A DNA stretch of 64,000 nt from Exiguobacterium sp. J17977 (GTDB taxonomy: Bacteria > Bacillota > Bacilli > Exiguobacteriales > Exiguobacteriaceae): assembly GCF_018616375.1 (NCBI RefSeq), contig NZ_JAEQBB010000001.1, positions 372,001 to 436,000 on the forward strand, read 5' to 3'. Below, in pieces: positions 1 to 8,322 of this stretch; the first letter of the stretch is position 1, and each line of letters begins with the position of its first letter. The translations under genes and the position numbers were made by a program. The notes beneath the pieces are model-generated. The model had not been told where the DNA came from, searched no databases, and saw only the letters and a list, made by a program, of their open reading frames with translations.

Positions 1-754
1 GTGAGAAGCTACGATACACAAAGTGACTGAACCAAAACACGAGTACGAGTTGCAGGAAGATAAGGGTGTATCGGCTCAGGCTGCGGGCCAGGCGATACTC
101 GATCCGTTTGACCGGAGCGGCCTGAATGCGGAGATAACTCCCGGTCATCGGCTGTTCCTCGCTGAGCATGCCGGTAATATAAAACGCACCGAACAGCGCC
201 GTCATGATGGAAATCGTGACGGTGAAGTATTCGAGTGACGTCGGGGTCCGGCCCGACAAATCGATGCTCTCGCTATCGATGAACGTTTCGCTCTCGAACG
301 GGGCGGAGACGCCTGCCTCGGCGAGCATAATCTGCTGATTGGCGACGTCCGTATATTGCCGGAGGATGGCCTCGATGACGTCGAACTCGATTGTCGACGG
401 TTCCTCGTATAGCAGACGGACATCGGGACCGTCCAAATGAAGGATGACATCGGTGTCGCCATCGTTCACGCCGGTTTCAGCAGCGGCGATACTATCGTAC
501 GGGACGAGATTGATGAATGCTTTGATATCATCGTCGGCGAGGAACGACTCGAGCGGCACCCGATAATCATCCGTCGACTGTTCGACGTAGGCGACATCCG
601 TGACCGGAAGCGAAAAATTGCTATTGAAGATGGCCGATAGCATCGTCCCGAGCCCGAAGATAAGGATGATTGGGAAGATGAGCATCCAAAACAGGGTCGA
701 GCGGTCGCGCAGTTGCTGTTTGACATCATATTTGATGAACGTCCATAGTTTCAT
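1..754 (-). CDS. ABC-2 type transporter permease, C-terminus cut by window edge
   Basis: Membrane subunit of an ABC exporter; the ATPase gene lies just upstream with 5 bp between its stop and this ATG. About 251 codons are visible and the frame is still open at base 2, so the C-terminal part is missing. The protein begins MKLWTFIKYDVKQQLRDRST, followed by one hydrophobic segment (about residues 22-44), a large extracytoplasmic domain (about 50-175), then a second hydrophobic stretch around 178-195 and a third near 225-245. That is the layout of NatB/YhaP-like and DrrB-like ABC-2 permeases. The substrate cannot be read from the sequence. Family assignment is sound; the function (Na+, drug or peptide export) is open. 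Confidence 0.8.
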   Translation of the reverse strand, partial: MKLWTFIKYDVKQQLRDRSTLFWMLIFPIILIFGLGTMLSAIFNSNFSLPVTDVAYVEQSTDDYRVPLESFLADDDIKAFINLVPYDSIAAAETGVNDGDTDVILHLDGPDVRLLYEEPSTIEFDVIEAILRQYTDVANQQIMLAEAGVSAPFESETFIDSESIDLSGRTPTSLEYFTVTISIMTALFGAFYITGMLSEEQPMTGSYLRIQAAPVKRIEYRLARSLSRYTLIFLQLVLVFWFSHFVYRSFS

Positions 755-759
755 CGTCA

Positions 760-1692
760 TCACTCCCTAAGTGTCTTACCGGTCAGGGCCAGGAAGACGG
801 TATTCAAGGACGGACGGTCGACCGTGATCGAGGTGAAGCGGACCCGCTCGTCATGAAGCACATCCAGCAGCGGGGCGAGCGGCGTATCTTTCTCGAGCGA
901 CACGTCGAGGAACGGTTCCTCGTACTCGACTTTCTTCACGCGTTCGAGTGATTCGAGTCGTTCCAAGAGGCTCGGGGTGAGGGCGTCGACTTTGATGCGG
1001 GCCGTCTCAAGCGTCATGACTTGGTCTTTCAGCTCGTCTTGCGTCCCCTCGGCGATAATCCGTCCCTCATCGACGATGGCGACACGGTCGCACAGCATCT
1101 CGACTTCCTCCATATAATGGGACGTGTAGATGATGGTCGCCCCACGTCGATTCAACTCGCGGATATTCTCGAGGATGGTATTGCGTGACTGCGGGTCGAT
1201 GGCGACGGTCGGCTCATCCATGAAGATGAGTTCTGGTTCATGCACGATGCCGCAGGCGATGTTAAGACGACGAAGGAGCCCCCCGGACAGTTCCGGCGGA
1301 CGTTTCTTTTGGTGTGGCGTGAGTTCAACGAAGTCGAGGGCGGCCACGGTCTTTTGTTTGGCCTCGGCCGGTTTGAACCCATACAGCTCGGCGAAAAATT
1401 GAATGTTCTCGAACACCGTCAGTTGGTCGTACACGGAGACATGCTGCGGGACGATACCGACGCGTCGTTTAATCGTCTGCTCGTCTTTTGGCATCGAGTG
1501 GTCAAAAATTCGAATGGTGCCGCTGTCGGCGGGATATAAGTTCAGCATGACAGAAATGGCGGTCGTTTTCCCGGCCCCGTTCGGTCCGAGTAAGCCGAAC
1601 AACTCGCCGGCCTCGACGTGAAGTGAAAAGTCGTTCAAGGCAATCGTCTCACCGAACCGTTTGGTGACGTGGTCGAGCGCGATGATAGACAC
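760..1692 (-). CDS. ABC transporter ATP-binding protein (NatA/CcmA type)
   Basis: ATPase partner (310 aa) of the permease that follows it. Walker A is GPNGAGKTT, the signature is LSGGLLRRL (usual form LSGGMQRRL), Walker B reaches MDEPT, and the H-loop is in YTSHYMEEVE. The C-terminal 80 residues form the extra domain typical of DrrA/NatA-like ATPases (positions about 225-310). I start it at the GTG at 1692 because AAAGGAG lies about 10 bp upstream; the frame is open to an ATG at 1737 that has no Shine-Dalgarno sequence. The two genes form a short operon reading out of the left window edge. Substrate unknown. Confidence 0.88.
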   Translation of the reverse strand: MSIIALDHVTKRFGETIALNDFSLHVEAGELFGLLGPNGAGKTTAISVMLNLYPADSGTIRIFDHSMPKDEQTIKRRVGIVPQHVSVYDQLTVFENIQFFAELYGFKPAEAKQKTVAALDFVELTPHQKKRPPELSGGLLRRLNIACGIVHEPELIFMDEPTVAIDPQSRNTILENIRELNRRGATIIYTSHYMEEVEMLCDRVAIVDEGRIIAEGTQDELKDQVMTLETARIKVDALTPSLLERLESLERVKKVEYEEPFLDVSLEKDTPLAPLLDVLHDERVRFTSITVDRPSLNTVFLALTGKTLRE

Positions 1693-1838
1693 GTGGACGC
1701 AACTCCTTTCAAATGAGGAACGTGAAAAAGCATACAATGTTTTGTTCCCGTTTGCAGGAACTTCCGAACCCGATGCCGAATGAATTATAATAGTCGAATT
1801 ATTCAGACAATTAATGGAAGTTGAAGTGAGGGATCGCG

Positions 1839-2237
1839 ATGAAAGGGTGGCAGTTCAATAAAGAAGAGTCGAGCGAGAAGTTTCCGGACGAGATGGCGTG
1901 GGCGTTATTTTGCACCGTCGAGCCGAAGCGAATGGATACGACACTCCCGTTTTATTATGACGAGTCGGTGTTCCGTTTCTCGAACGGGACAGAGTCATTT
2001 TATTTTAAAATCTCCCCGAGCTATCACGAGTTTGAGGTGAACGTCAAAGACGCGACGGGCGAGTTGCTGTACTATCAGCTGTTGCGAACGGTCGGGAAAG
2101 TCGAGGTGCTCGAGGATCGGCGCGACCACGGCGAACTGTTGATTGTCATGAACGAGGACCGGAACCGCACGGTGACCACGATCGAGTTGACCGTGCGACC
2201 GCGTTTCCGGGTACTCGTCAAAGAGCACTATGTTTGA
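1839..2237 (+). CDS. conserved hypothetical protein, 132 aa
   Basis: I do not recognise this family. The product is a soluble acidic protein with no signal peptide or membrane segment and alternating charged and hydrophobic residues suggestive of beta strands (for example SFYFKISPSYHEFEVNV and TTIELTVRPRFRVLVKEHYV). It starts at an ATG 5-12 bp after GTGAGGGATCGCG. A TATAAT hexamer at 1786-1791 is a plausible -10. It is divergent from the ABC genes to the left and is followed 57 bp later by the CsbD-like gene. Coding status rests on an intact frame, position and codon use similar to neighbours. Confidence 0.6.
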   Translation: MKGWQFNKEESSEKFPDEMAWALFCTVEPKRMDTTLPFYYDESVFRFSNGTESFYFKISPSYHEFEVNVKDATGELLYYQLLRTVGKVEVLEDRRDHGELLIVMNEDRNRTVTTIELTVRPRFRVLVKEHYV

Positions 2238-2294
2238 GTTTTCCTCAGAGTGGTACATCAATTAGACAGCATGTACAACGAGGAGGAGATTTAC

Positions 2295-2492
2295 ATGAAA
2301 GACGGACTTAACAAAAAAGTTGATGGTTTGATTGATAAAGCGGCAGGCAAAGCGAAAGAAGCGGTCGGCAAAGCGACGGACAACCAATCGCTCAAGCGTG
2401 AAGGCCAGAAAGATCAAGTGAAGGGGACGGCCAAAGAGAAGACCGGCCAAGCCCAACAAAACCTCGAAAGCCTGAAAGACGAACGCCGCTAA
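2295..2492 (+). CDS. CsbD-family stress protein
   Basis: Small hydrophilic protein (65 aa) rich in Lys, Ala, Glu and Gly, with the family core GLIDKAAGKAKEAVGKATDN followed by a KREGQKDQVKGTAKEKTGQA repeat-like stretch. CsbD-like proteins are abundant general-stress proteins of unknown mechanism; in Bacillus the founding member is SigmaB-dependent (family knowledge). Start chosen at 2295, directly after GAGGAGGAGATTTAC; the frame is open 15 codons further up but without a binding site. GTTTGA (2232-2237) and TGGTAC (2251-2256) 13 bp apart are only loosely like a SigmaB promoter. A strong bidirectional terminator follows. Confidence 0.85.
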   Translation: MKDGLNKKVDGLIDKAAGKAKEAVGKATDNQSLKREGQKDQVKGTAKEKTGQAQQNLESLKDERR

Positions 2493-2495
2493 TAC

Positions 2496-2534
2496 AAAAC
2501 GGGAAGTCGCGACAACTGCGACTTCCCGTTTTTT
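2496..2534. terminator. bidirectional rho-independent terminator
   Basis: A 15-bp inverted repeat (arms 2496-2510 and 2518-2532, core CGGGAAGTCGC/GCGACTTCCCG) has A runs on the left and T runs on the right, so it can stop both the CsbD-like gene and the convergent SH3-CAP gene. Confidence 0.92.
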
Positions 2535-3457
2535 CATTTCGTCAAAAAGACTTGGACGTGAATCGTCGATCCTTGCGCGTTCTTGGCGGCACCGACACCG
2601 AGATGCGTGAAGTTTCCGTTCAAGATGTTGGCGCGGTGGCCGCTCGAGTTCATCCAGGCGTTCACGGCTTGTGCCGGATCGCTCGACCCCATATAGATGT
2701 TCTCGCCCCAACCGCGATAGCTGACGTCGTAGGCGTCGAGTGTGTCACCTGGGCTCCCGTTCTCACGGAGCTGATGCGAGAACTGGCCCGTCCGTGCCAT
2801 CTCGTCGGCCCGGACTTGGGCGACGCGGTTCGCCTCGCTCGACGCGGCGAGCGCCGATAAGCCAGCCGTCTGACGTTCTTCGTTCGTCTCGGCCAAGATG
2901 CCACTGGCCGGTGTTTTGAACGTGATATGTTTTGCCAAAATATATCCAGTCTTCGTGCCGACGTTCACTTTATACCAACGCGTCGTGCCTGTGTACCGGT
3001 ACGAGATCGTCTCGAGCTTCATCCCTTGGCGCAAGAACACGACGTTCGATGAGGTCGTGAGCGGACGCGACTTTAAGTAGACGCTCGATGGGGCGACGTA
3101 CGTCGTCTTCGTGAACGCGACTTCGGCTGTCGATAGCTTGACATATGTGGCTGGGACGTACCCGTAACCCGTGCCCCATTGGATTTTGTACCAGCGAGTC
3201 CCGTTCGTCGTGAATGACGTCCGGACCATCATCGTGCCGTCCCGAACAATTTTACCGACACTTGTCGCTGAGCTTGACGGTGTTTTGCGGACGTTGATTT
3301 GGCTGATTCCCGTAACGGAACCTTTCGTGTTGACGGCGGTCTCACGATACGAGGCTTCGACCGTGATCGGATTGACGGTGAGCGGAGTGGTCGACGGGGT
3401 AAATGTAAACGCAGTTGCAAGGGCGGCAGCGAGCAAGACTGAGGCAGATTTTTTCAA
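2534..3457 (-). CDS. secreted SH3b-CAP domain protein (SCP/PR1 family)
   Basis: Exported protein of 307 aa. An N-terminal signal peptide (LKKSASVLLAAALATAFTF, cleavage probably near the VEA at residues 31-35) is followed by two bacterial SH3-type domains (about 45-115 and 118-185, with INVRKTPSSSATSVG and VYLKSRPLTTSSNV) and a C-terminal CAP domain (about 190-307; EANRVAQVRADEMARTGQFSH, GENIYMGSS, HRANILNGNFTHLGVG). SH3b domains bind wall peptides; CAP domains of this YkwD-type are often found in wall or spore proteins, activity unknown. Start set at the TTG at 3457, 9 bp after AAAAAGGAG; the upstream ATG at 3490 would put the Shine-Dalgarno inside the gene. Confidence 0.88.
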   Translation of the reverse strand: MKKSASVLLAAALATAFTFTPSTTPLTVNPITVEASYRETAVNTKGSVTGISQINVRKTPSSSATSVGKIVRDGTMMVRTSFTTNGTRWYKIQWGTGYGYVPATYVKLSTAEVAFTKTTYVAPSSVYLKSRPLTTSSNVVFLRQGMKLETISYRYTGTTRWYKVNVGTKTGYILAKHITFKTPASGILAETNEERQTAGLSALAASSEANRVAQVRADEMARTGQFSHQLRENGSPGDTLDAYDVSYRGWGENIYMGSSDPAQAVNAWMNSSGHRANILNGNFTHLGVGAAKNAQGSTIHVQVFLTK

Positions 3458-3533
3458 AATGGGAAGCTCCTTTTTCGATAATATAACCATATAATATATT
3501 GAATAGGGCGATAGTGAGTATTACCATTTGATT

Positions 3534-3565
3534 ACAAAAAGAGGCAGACTCCGTGGAGCCTGCCT
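3534..3565 (-). terminator. rho-independent terminator of namZ-like gene
   Basis: Reading leftward, AGGCAGGCTCC and GGAGTCTGCCT form an 11-bp stem with one mismatch, followed by CTTTTTG. It lies just after the stop of the muramidase-like gene. Confidence 0.85.
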
Positions 3566-3570
3566 GGTCC

Positions 3571-4806
3571 TTATTTATACAGTAAATACTCTTTCCGAAT
3601 CGGCAAGAACGCATCACGCTCGGCATCGACTTTCGTCATAATCGCCTCGAGCGACTCGCCGGCGAGAATCATATCTTTCACATAGGCGTTCCCGGTCAGC
3701 TTCGTGATGAAGTCATTGGCGAGGAACTCGAAGTCGTCCGGATACAGGTCGTGCGCCGTCTTCACCATGGCGATGCCGGTCTTGACCGCTTCGAACTTCG
3801 TTGGCTCCGTGACGTACACTTCGACGCCGTGCGACAGTTTGCCCGCGTTCTTCGAGAACGTCGGTGTGAACGAGGCGGCGCGGAATGTGACACCCGGAAG
3901 TTCGAGCTCGTTCAACGTCTTGGCATAGTCATGCGCCTTCACATACGGAGCACCAATCAATTGGAACGGTTTCGTCGTGCCGCGTCCTTCCGACAGGTTC
4001 GTCCCTTCGAACAGACCGGTCGCCGGATAGACATTGACCGTGTCCGTCGTCGGCATATTCGGTGACGGCATGACGAACGGGAGTCCCGTATCTTCGTAAA
4101 GCATCGAGCGCTTCCAGCCCTTCATCTTGACGACTTCGAGGTCGGCTTGAATCTGGTATTCCGTGTTGAACAAGCGGGCGAGCTCACCGACGGTCATGCC
4201 ATGCTTGAGCGGGATCGGATAGAGGCCGATAAAGCTCGAATAGGCCGGGTCGAGCACGGGCCCTTCGACGCGGAGGCCGCCTTGCGGGTTCGGTCGGTCG
4301 AGGACGACGAACGGGATATCGTTCTCGGCTGCGGCTTCCATCGCATATGCCATCGTATAGATATACGTATAGAAGCGTGTACCGACGTCTTGAATGTCGA
4401 AGACGAGCACATCGACGTCTTTGAGCATTTCGGCCGTCGGTTTTTTCGTCGCCCCATACAGACTATAGACCGGGAGTCCCGTCACTTCGTCGATATAGGA
4501 ACTGATTGTCGATCCGGCTTGCGCATCACCGCGGACACCGTGTTCCGGTCCGTACAGTGCCGTCAATTCGAAATCATCGGCGTTGTGGAACAAGTCGACG
4601 ATACTTGTCATGTTGGCATCAATTCCGGTCGGGTTTGTGATCAAACCGACGCGTTTGCCAGACAAGATATCGGGGTTGTCCATCAACCGGTCGACCCCGA
4701 GCTCGACTTTCGGTTTCTTCGGCCCTGACTTGGCATCGGCATCGAGTAACATGACAGATGACGTGACGAGTGTGAGAGCGGCGAGGCCGCCAATCCATTT
4801 CTTCAT
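3571..4806 (-). CDS. namZ: exo-beta-N-acetylmuramidase NamZ family (DUF1343)
   Basis: Secreted enzyme (411 aa) that, in characterised family members, removes terminal MurNAc from peptidoglycan fragments during wall recycling. An N-terminal signal peptide (MKKWIGGLAALTLVTSSVML, cleaved near DADA) precedes the DUF1343 domain. Visible family motifs are GKRVGLITNPTG, LYGPEHGVRGDAQAG, VLVFDIQDVGTRFYTY, VLDRPNPQGG and YPATGLFEGTNLSEGRGTTKPF. The length matches the family. RBS GAGGAGG precedes the ATG at 4806, and a cre-like box lies between it and the presumed promoter, suggesting carbon catabolite control. Unlike Bacillus, no nagZ, amiE or murQ genes are next to it, only other wall proteins. Confidence 0.88.
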   Translation of the reverse strand: MKKWIGGLAALTLVTSSVMLLDADAKSGPKKPKVELGVDRLMDNPDILSGKRVGLITNPTGIDANMTSIVDLFHNADDFELTALYGPEHGVRGDAQAGSTISSYIDEVTGLPVYSLYGATKKPTAEMLKDVDVLVFDIQDVGTRFYTYIYTMAYAMEAAAENDIPFVVLDRPNPQGGLRVEGPVLDPAYSSFIGLYPIPLKHGMTVGELARLFNTEYQIQADLEVVKMKGWKRSMLYEDTGLPFVMPSPNMPTTDTVNVYPATGLFEGTNLSEGRGTTKPFQLIGAPYVKAHDYAKTLNELELPGVTFRAASFTPTFSKNAGKLSHGVEVYVTEPTKFEAVKTGIAMVKTAHDLYPDDFEFLANDFITKLTGNAYVKDMILAGESLEAIMTKVDAERDAFLPIRKEYLLYK

Positions 4807-4826
4807 AACAGTTCCTCCTCTGTAAA

Positions 4827-4840
4827 TGTAAGCGCTTTAC
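4827..4840. promoter_or_regulatory. cre-like box (CcpA) upstream of namZ
   Basis: TGTAAGCGCTTTAC has the central AAGCGCTT of catabolite responsive elements and fits the consensus TGWAARCGYTWNCA at 12 of 14 positions. It sits 21 bp upstream of the namZ ATG, where bound CcpA would act as a roadblock. Inference from sequence only. Confidence 0.6.
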
Positions 4841-4931
4841 TACTTACTGGAAAGTGTACCATTTTGTATTTTTAATTCAATATAAAGTAACTAAAATAGG
4901 AAATTTTATTTCTGCATTTGATTCGTTGTAC

Positions 4932-4961
4932 CTAAAAAGCCATCAGATTTCTCTGATGGCT
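4932..4961 (-). terminator. rho-independent terminator of the C39-like peptidase gene
   Basis: AGCCATCAGA/TCTGATGGCT perfect 10-bp stem with a GAAA loop read on the minus strand, followed by TTTTTAGG. Confidence 0.93.
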
Positions 4962-4967
4962 AGATGC

Positions 4968-6602
4968 TTATCGTACGGCGAGAGCTTTCCATCCCGTCGC
5001 GCCCATGACAGAGCTGACTTGGCTTTTCGGGATGACGAGGCGGCCGCGGTACGGGTCGTTGATGTAGAGGTTGTTCTTATCATAGCCCGTCGCGAGCATG
5101 ACATGATAATTGACGAAACCGGTGAACTTTTTATTTGAAGCGGTGTACCAATTGAAGTAACCGTAAGGCTGTTTGAAGTCGACGCTCGCCCAGACGATGA
5201 CCGGGTTGCCGAGCGACAGCTCGCGCTCGATTGAAGCTAATCCTTGGCCGGACAAGTCTTTCACGGGACGATACTTGCTCGAGAAGTTAATCATGCCTTT
5301 CGGATAGATGCCGTAATTGCGATATTGGCTGAGTTTGCCTTTCGGGTCGCCTGTGAACATGACGTTCGGGTCGACCCAACGGTAGAGTCGGTTCTCGTAG
5401 CGGGCGTTCCACATACTTTTTGGCATCTCCCGGTACAGCGTCTCGGCGCTGACAACGCGTCCTTTTTTCTCGAGCGCCATCTTGAGCGAGAAGAACTCGC
5501 ATCCGGACGGGTAGCCCATCTGGAATTGACGATAGAGCGGCACGCTCATCTTGTATGAAGACAGCGGGTTGCTATAGACACCGCGGGCGTCGAACGCGGC
5601 GTTGCCGATGCGTTTGTTCTTGTACATGACACCCGATGAATCGAAGAAATACCATTTGCTGTTGATGACTTGCCAGTCTGTCTTCTTCGTCAGAGTGGGC
5701 GCGTAATACTCGTATTGCGTCGTATACTTCCAACCGGTCTCGCGGACGCCGGTCGAGTGGAAGTGGTAGTAGTGGCTCCCGACCTTATGTTTTCCTTGTA
5801 GGCGATAGCCATAGACGGGATGGAACCCGTATACTTTCCCGTCAATCGTCTGCAGACCGTAACGACGTTTTCCGTCCGACCCGAAATAATAATAGCGGGC
5901 GGCGACTTTTTGGACGCCGGCCAACCGATAGCCGTACGTCTCATGGAAGCCGTAAACGGTCGTCCCAATCTTTTTCAAGCCGTGCTGGCGTACACCGCTT
6001 GTCCCGAAGTAGTAGTGACGTGTCCCGACCTGTTGCCAGCCGGTGGCGACGCGTCCGTCTTTCAAGAGCAAGTATTTCTTGCCGTTAATCGTGTACATGC
6101 CCGACCGGATCGTTCCGTTTTCGAATATGTAATGCTTCACGCCGTTGACGGTTTGCCAACCGCTCAACCGTTTCCCTTCAAGAGAGAACAAGTAGCGTTT
6201 CCCGTCCACGGTCAAAAAGCCGATCGCCTTGACGCCGTTCGATTTGAAGTAATAGAGACCGTCCGTGAGTTGTTGCCAGCCTTTCAGCTGCTTCCCGTCG
6301 GCGGCGAACAAATAGGTCGCCCCGTCAATCGAATAGCGCCCGGTGACAAGCACGCCGTCCGTTTCAAAATAATATGTAGCGCCATCGATGGCTTGCCAAC
6401 CGATGGCCATCGTCCCATCTGCTGCGAAATAATAGGTCTTGCTGTCAATCACTTGCCAGCCGGTCAGCACCGTGCCGTCTTCTGTCGTATAAACCGTTCC
6501 CGTTGCCGTCGTTTGAAACCCGGCCGCGGCATAGGCGTGGTCTGCGCTCATGATGATGCTCATACTCACGGCCAATCCGGCTACTACATGACTCCACTTC
6601 AT
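4968..6602 (-). CDS. secreted C39-like peptidase with tandem wall-binding repeats
   Basis: Exported protein of 544 aa. The signal peptide (MKWSHVVAGLAVSMSIIM, cut after AYA) is followed by about 14 repeats of near 20 residues of the form GWQxIDGxxYYFxxDG (about residues 30-350), the choline/glucan-binding CW_binding_1 type. The C-terminal domain (about 355-544) resembles peptidase C39_2: a candidate Cys in GYPSGCEFFSLKMALE, His in NYHVMLATGYD and Asn/Asp in LYINDPYRG form the usual catalytic set. This points to a surface-attached cysteine peptidase, probably acting on wall or exported peptides. Start at the ATG 6602 after GGAGGAACGCCT, nine codons inside the longest frame. Target unknown. Confidence 0.87.
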   Translation of the reverse strand: MKWSHVVAGLAVSMSIIMSADHAYAAAGFQTTATGTVYTTEDGTVLTGWQVIDSKTYYFAADGTMAIGWQAIDGATYYFETDGVLVTGRYSIDGATYLFAADGKQLKGWQQLTDGLYYFKSNGVKAIGFLTVDGKRYLFSLEGKRLSGWQTVNGVKHYIFENGTIRSGMYTINGKKYLLLKDGRVATGWQQVGTRHYYFGTSGVRQHGLKKIGTTVYGFHETYGYRLAGVQKVAARYYYFGSDGKRRYGLQTIDGKVYGFHPVYGYRLQGKHKVGSHYYHFHSTGVRETGWKYTTQYEYYAPTLTKKTDWQVINSKWYFFDSSGVMYKNKRIGNAAFDARGVYSNPLSSYKMSVPLYRQFQMGYPSGCEFFSLKMALEKKGRVVSAETLYREMPKSMWNARYENRLYRWVDPNVMFTGDPKGKLSQYRNYGIYPKGMINFSSKYRPVKDLSGQGLASIERELSLGNPVIVWASVDFKQPYGYFNWYTASNKKFTGFVNYHVMLATGYDKNNLYINDPYRGRLVIPKSQVSSVMGATGWKALAVR

Positions 6603-6663
6603 AGGCGTTCCTCCGCAATCATTTTGCAAAATTGGTATTATTTTGTAAATTAAGTATACATGA

Positions 6664-6688
6664 GAAAAGCCGCCCTGACTCGGCGGCT
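6664..6688 (-). terminator. rho-independent terminator of the yxlEFG-like operon
   Basis: On the minus strand AGCCGCC and GGCGGCT form a 7-bp GC-rich stem with a 7-nt loop followed by TTTTCTC, just after the permease stop at 6716. Confidence 0.75.
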
Positions 6689-6715
6689 AAAGGACTATTT
6701 TGAGAAATTGCTACA

Positions 6716-7474
6716 TCAGGACGAACGGCTTATGAACAACAACCGTTTCGAGGCGACGAAGAGCGTCACACTGACCAGCAACAGGCTACTGAAAATCGGC
6801 CAGACAAGTAAACTCTCACCCATGAGCACCTCGGCCGATAACGAGCCGAGCCGCCATGGCATCCAATCCCACTCGAGCCAGCCGATGAGGAGTGACATGA
6901 TGAAATGGAGCGCGAGCGTGATGACGAGGGCGACGAGACCGCTCTCGAGCAACGCCGCGAACAAGAAGAAAATTGACAGCTGGACGACGAAATGAAGCAT
7001 GAGCAGTCCGGTCGCTACCAAGAAATCGCTGACGGCGAACGAATCGAACAAAACGATTGTATAGTAGGCGGCGCTCAATTGGGCCAGGCCAATCGCGGCG
7101 ACGGCGAGCAATGAATAATGTCCCCATTTGCTGAGGACGATGCGTGTGCCCGGAATCTTGAGCGACTTGAGCCAGGCGAGCGTACCGAGCGACCGTTCGT
7201 GACTGAACGTATGCATCGCGGACAACAGCACGACGAGCAGGCCGATTTGTCGCAACTGTTCGCTCGCCGACATGAGCACTTCTTCTGGTGACGGGGTCGG
7301 AATCTCGATGACCGCCCCGTCCGGCAGGTTGCCACCCGAGGCCAAAATGTCCGGGAGGAAATAGAGCGTGAGCGGTTGCATCGCCGCGAGCAACATCAAG
7401 GCGATCGGGACCCAGACGAGTCGCTTGTTGCGCCATGACTCTTTCCATTCTTGTTTGAAGATGGCCAGTCTCAT
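6716..7474 (-). CDS. ABC transporter permease, YxlG-like
   Basis: Membrane protein of 252 aa with about six hydrophobic segments, beginning MRLAIFKQEWKESWRNKRLV. One segment (LIVMLLAAMQPLTLYFLP region, residues 20-42) is followed by an extracytoplasmic stretch and five more helices, as in ABC-2 permeases such as YxlG. The ATG at 7474 overlaps the stop of the ATPase gene by one base (TGATG), so translation is probably coupled. The longer frame to 7660 runs inside the ATPase gene and is not used. Last gene of a three-gene operon; substrate unknown. Confidence 0.82.
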   Translation of the reverse strand: MRLAIFKQEWKESWRNKRLVWVPIALMLLAAMQPLTLYFLPDILASGGNLPDGAVIEIPTPSPEEVLMSASEQLRQIGLLVVLLSAMHTFSHERSLGTLAWLKSLKIPGTRIVLSKWGHYSLLAVAAIGLAQLSAAYYTIVLFDSFAVSDFLVATGLLMLHFVVQLSIFFLFAALLESGLVALVITLALHFIMSLLIGWLEWDWMPWRLGSLSAEVLMGESLLVWPIFSSLLLVSVTLFVASKRLLFISRSS

Positions 7475-8322
7475 CAGGCGTTCACCTCCAAAAAGAGTGA
7501 CTCGAGCGATGGATGCCCGACATGGAGCGATTGGAGTCTTAGACCGCGCTCCAGCAGCAGCTGCAGTAGCGCCCGTTCCGTCACGTCTTTCGCGTCCGTC
7601 TCGAGTTCCCATGTCGTCCCGGAGCGGGTGACGTGGCTGACACCCGGGAGCGTTCGCCACTCATCCTCCGTCACGACGTCATTGAACAGACGGACTTGAA
7701 TCGAGGACTTCGAGCCGAGTAAATCGGTCACGGTCCCTTCCATGAGCAGCCGTCCTTGCCGGAGCAGGAGCACCCAGTCGCTCGCTTCCTCGGCATCGGG
7801 GAGCACGTGCGTCGAATAGAGAATCATCCGCTCTCGTTTCAAGTCGCTCAACAGGTCGAGTACTTCCCGGCGGCCGCGCGGGTCGAGCGCAGAGACGGGT
7901 TCGTCTAACAACAACAGCTCGGGGTCATGCACGAGCGCCTGGGCGATGCCGAGTCGCTGTCGCATGCCGCCGGACAAGTGCGCTGCTGGTCGATTGACAG
8001 GCTCGAGTCCGACCCGTTTCAACAGATGGACCGGGTCGATAGTCGTGACGCCGGTCAACTCGGCCGCATAGCGAATCGTCTCGACAGGGGTGAGCGAGGG
8101 ATAGAGCGCCGGACGTTGCGGCAGATAACCGATGCGGATGGCATCGTGTCCAACAATTTGTCCGGACGTCGGTGTCGTCACGCGGGCGATCATGTTGAGC
8201 AGTGTCGTCTTGCCGGCCCCGTTCTCACCGAGAAGCGAGGTACAGCCAGGGCGGAGCGAGAAGCTGACGTCGTCGAGCGCGGTGAACGTGCCGAACCGTT
8301 TCGTCAGTTGAGTGACGTTCAT
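7474..8322 (-). CDS. ABC transporter ATP-binding protein, YxlF-like
   Basis: ATPase of 282 aa with Walker A GENGAGKTT, signature LSGGMRQRLGIAQAL, Walker B LLLLDEPVSALD and H-loop YSTHVLPDAEE. The C-terminal 80 residues are the usual DrrA/NatA-type extension. The ATG at 8322 overlaps the stop of the preceding PLDNc gene (ATGA), which decides the start against an upstream in-frame ATG at 8340. It works with the permease downstream. The order PLDNc-ATPase-permease is the same as yxlE-yxlF-yxlG in Bacillus subtilis, but here no sigY or yxlC/D homologues precede it. Confidence 0.87.
   Translation of the reverse strand: MNVTQLTKRFGTFTALDDVSFSLRPGCTSLLGENGAGKTTLLNMIARVTTPTSGQIVGHDAIRIGYLPQRPALYPSLTPVETIRYAAELTGVTTIDPVHLLKRVGLEPVNRPAAHLSGGMRQRLGIAQALVHDPELLLLDEPVSALDPRGRREVLDLLSDLKRERMILYSTHVLPDAEEASDWVLLLRQGRLLMEGTVTDLLGSKSSIQVRLFNDVVTEDEWRTLPGVSHVTRSGTTWELETDAKDVTERALLQLLLERGLRLQSLHVGHPSLESLFLEVNA

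Noticed and set aside
2232-2256. SigmaB promoter for the CsbD-like gene
   Set aside because: GTTTGA-N13-TGGTAC matches only loosely and overlaps the stop of the previous gene.
5000-6540. Regularly spaced repeats that might suggest a CRISPR array
   Set aside because: They are degenerate 60-bp coding repeats for wall-binding modules of the C39-like protein, in frame and without constant direct repeats.
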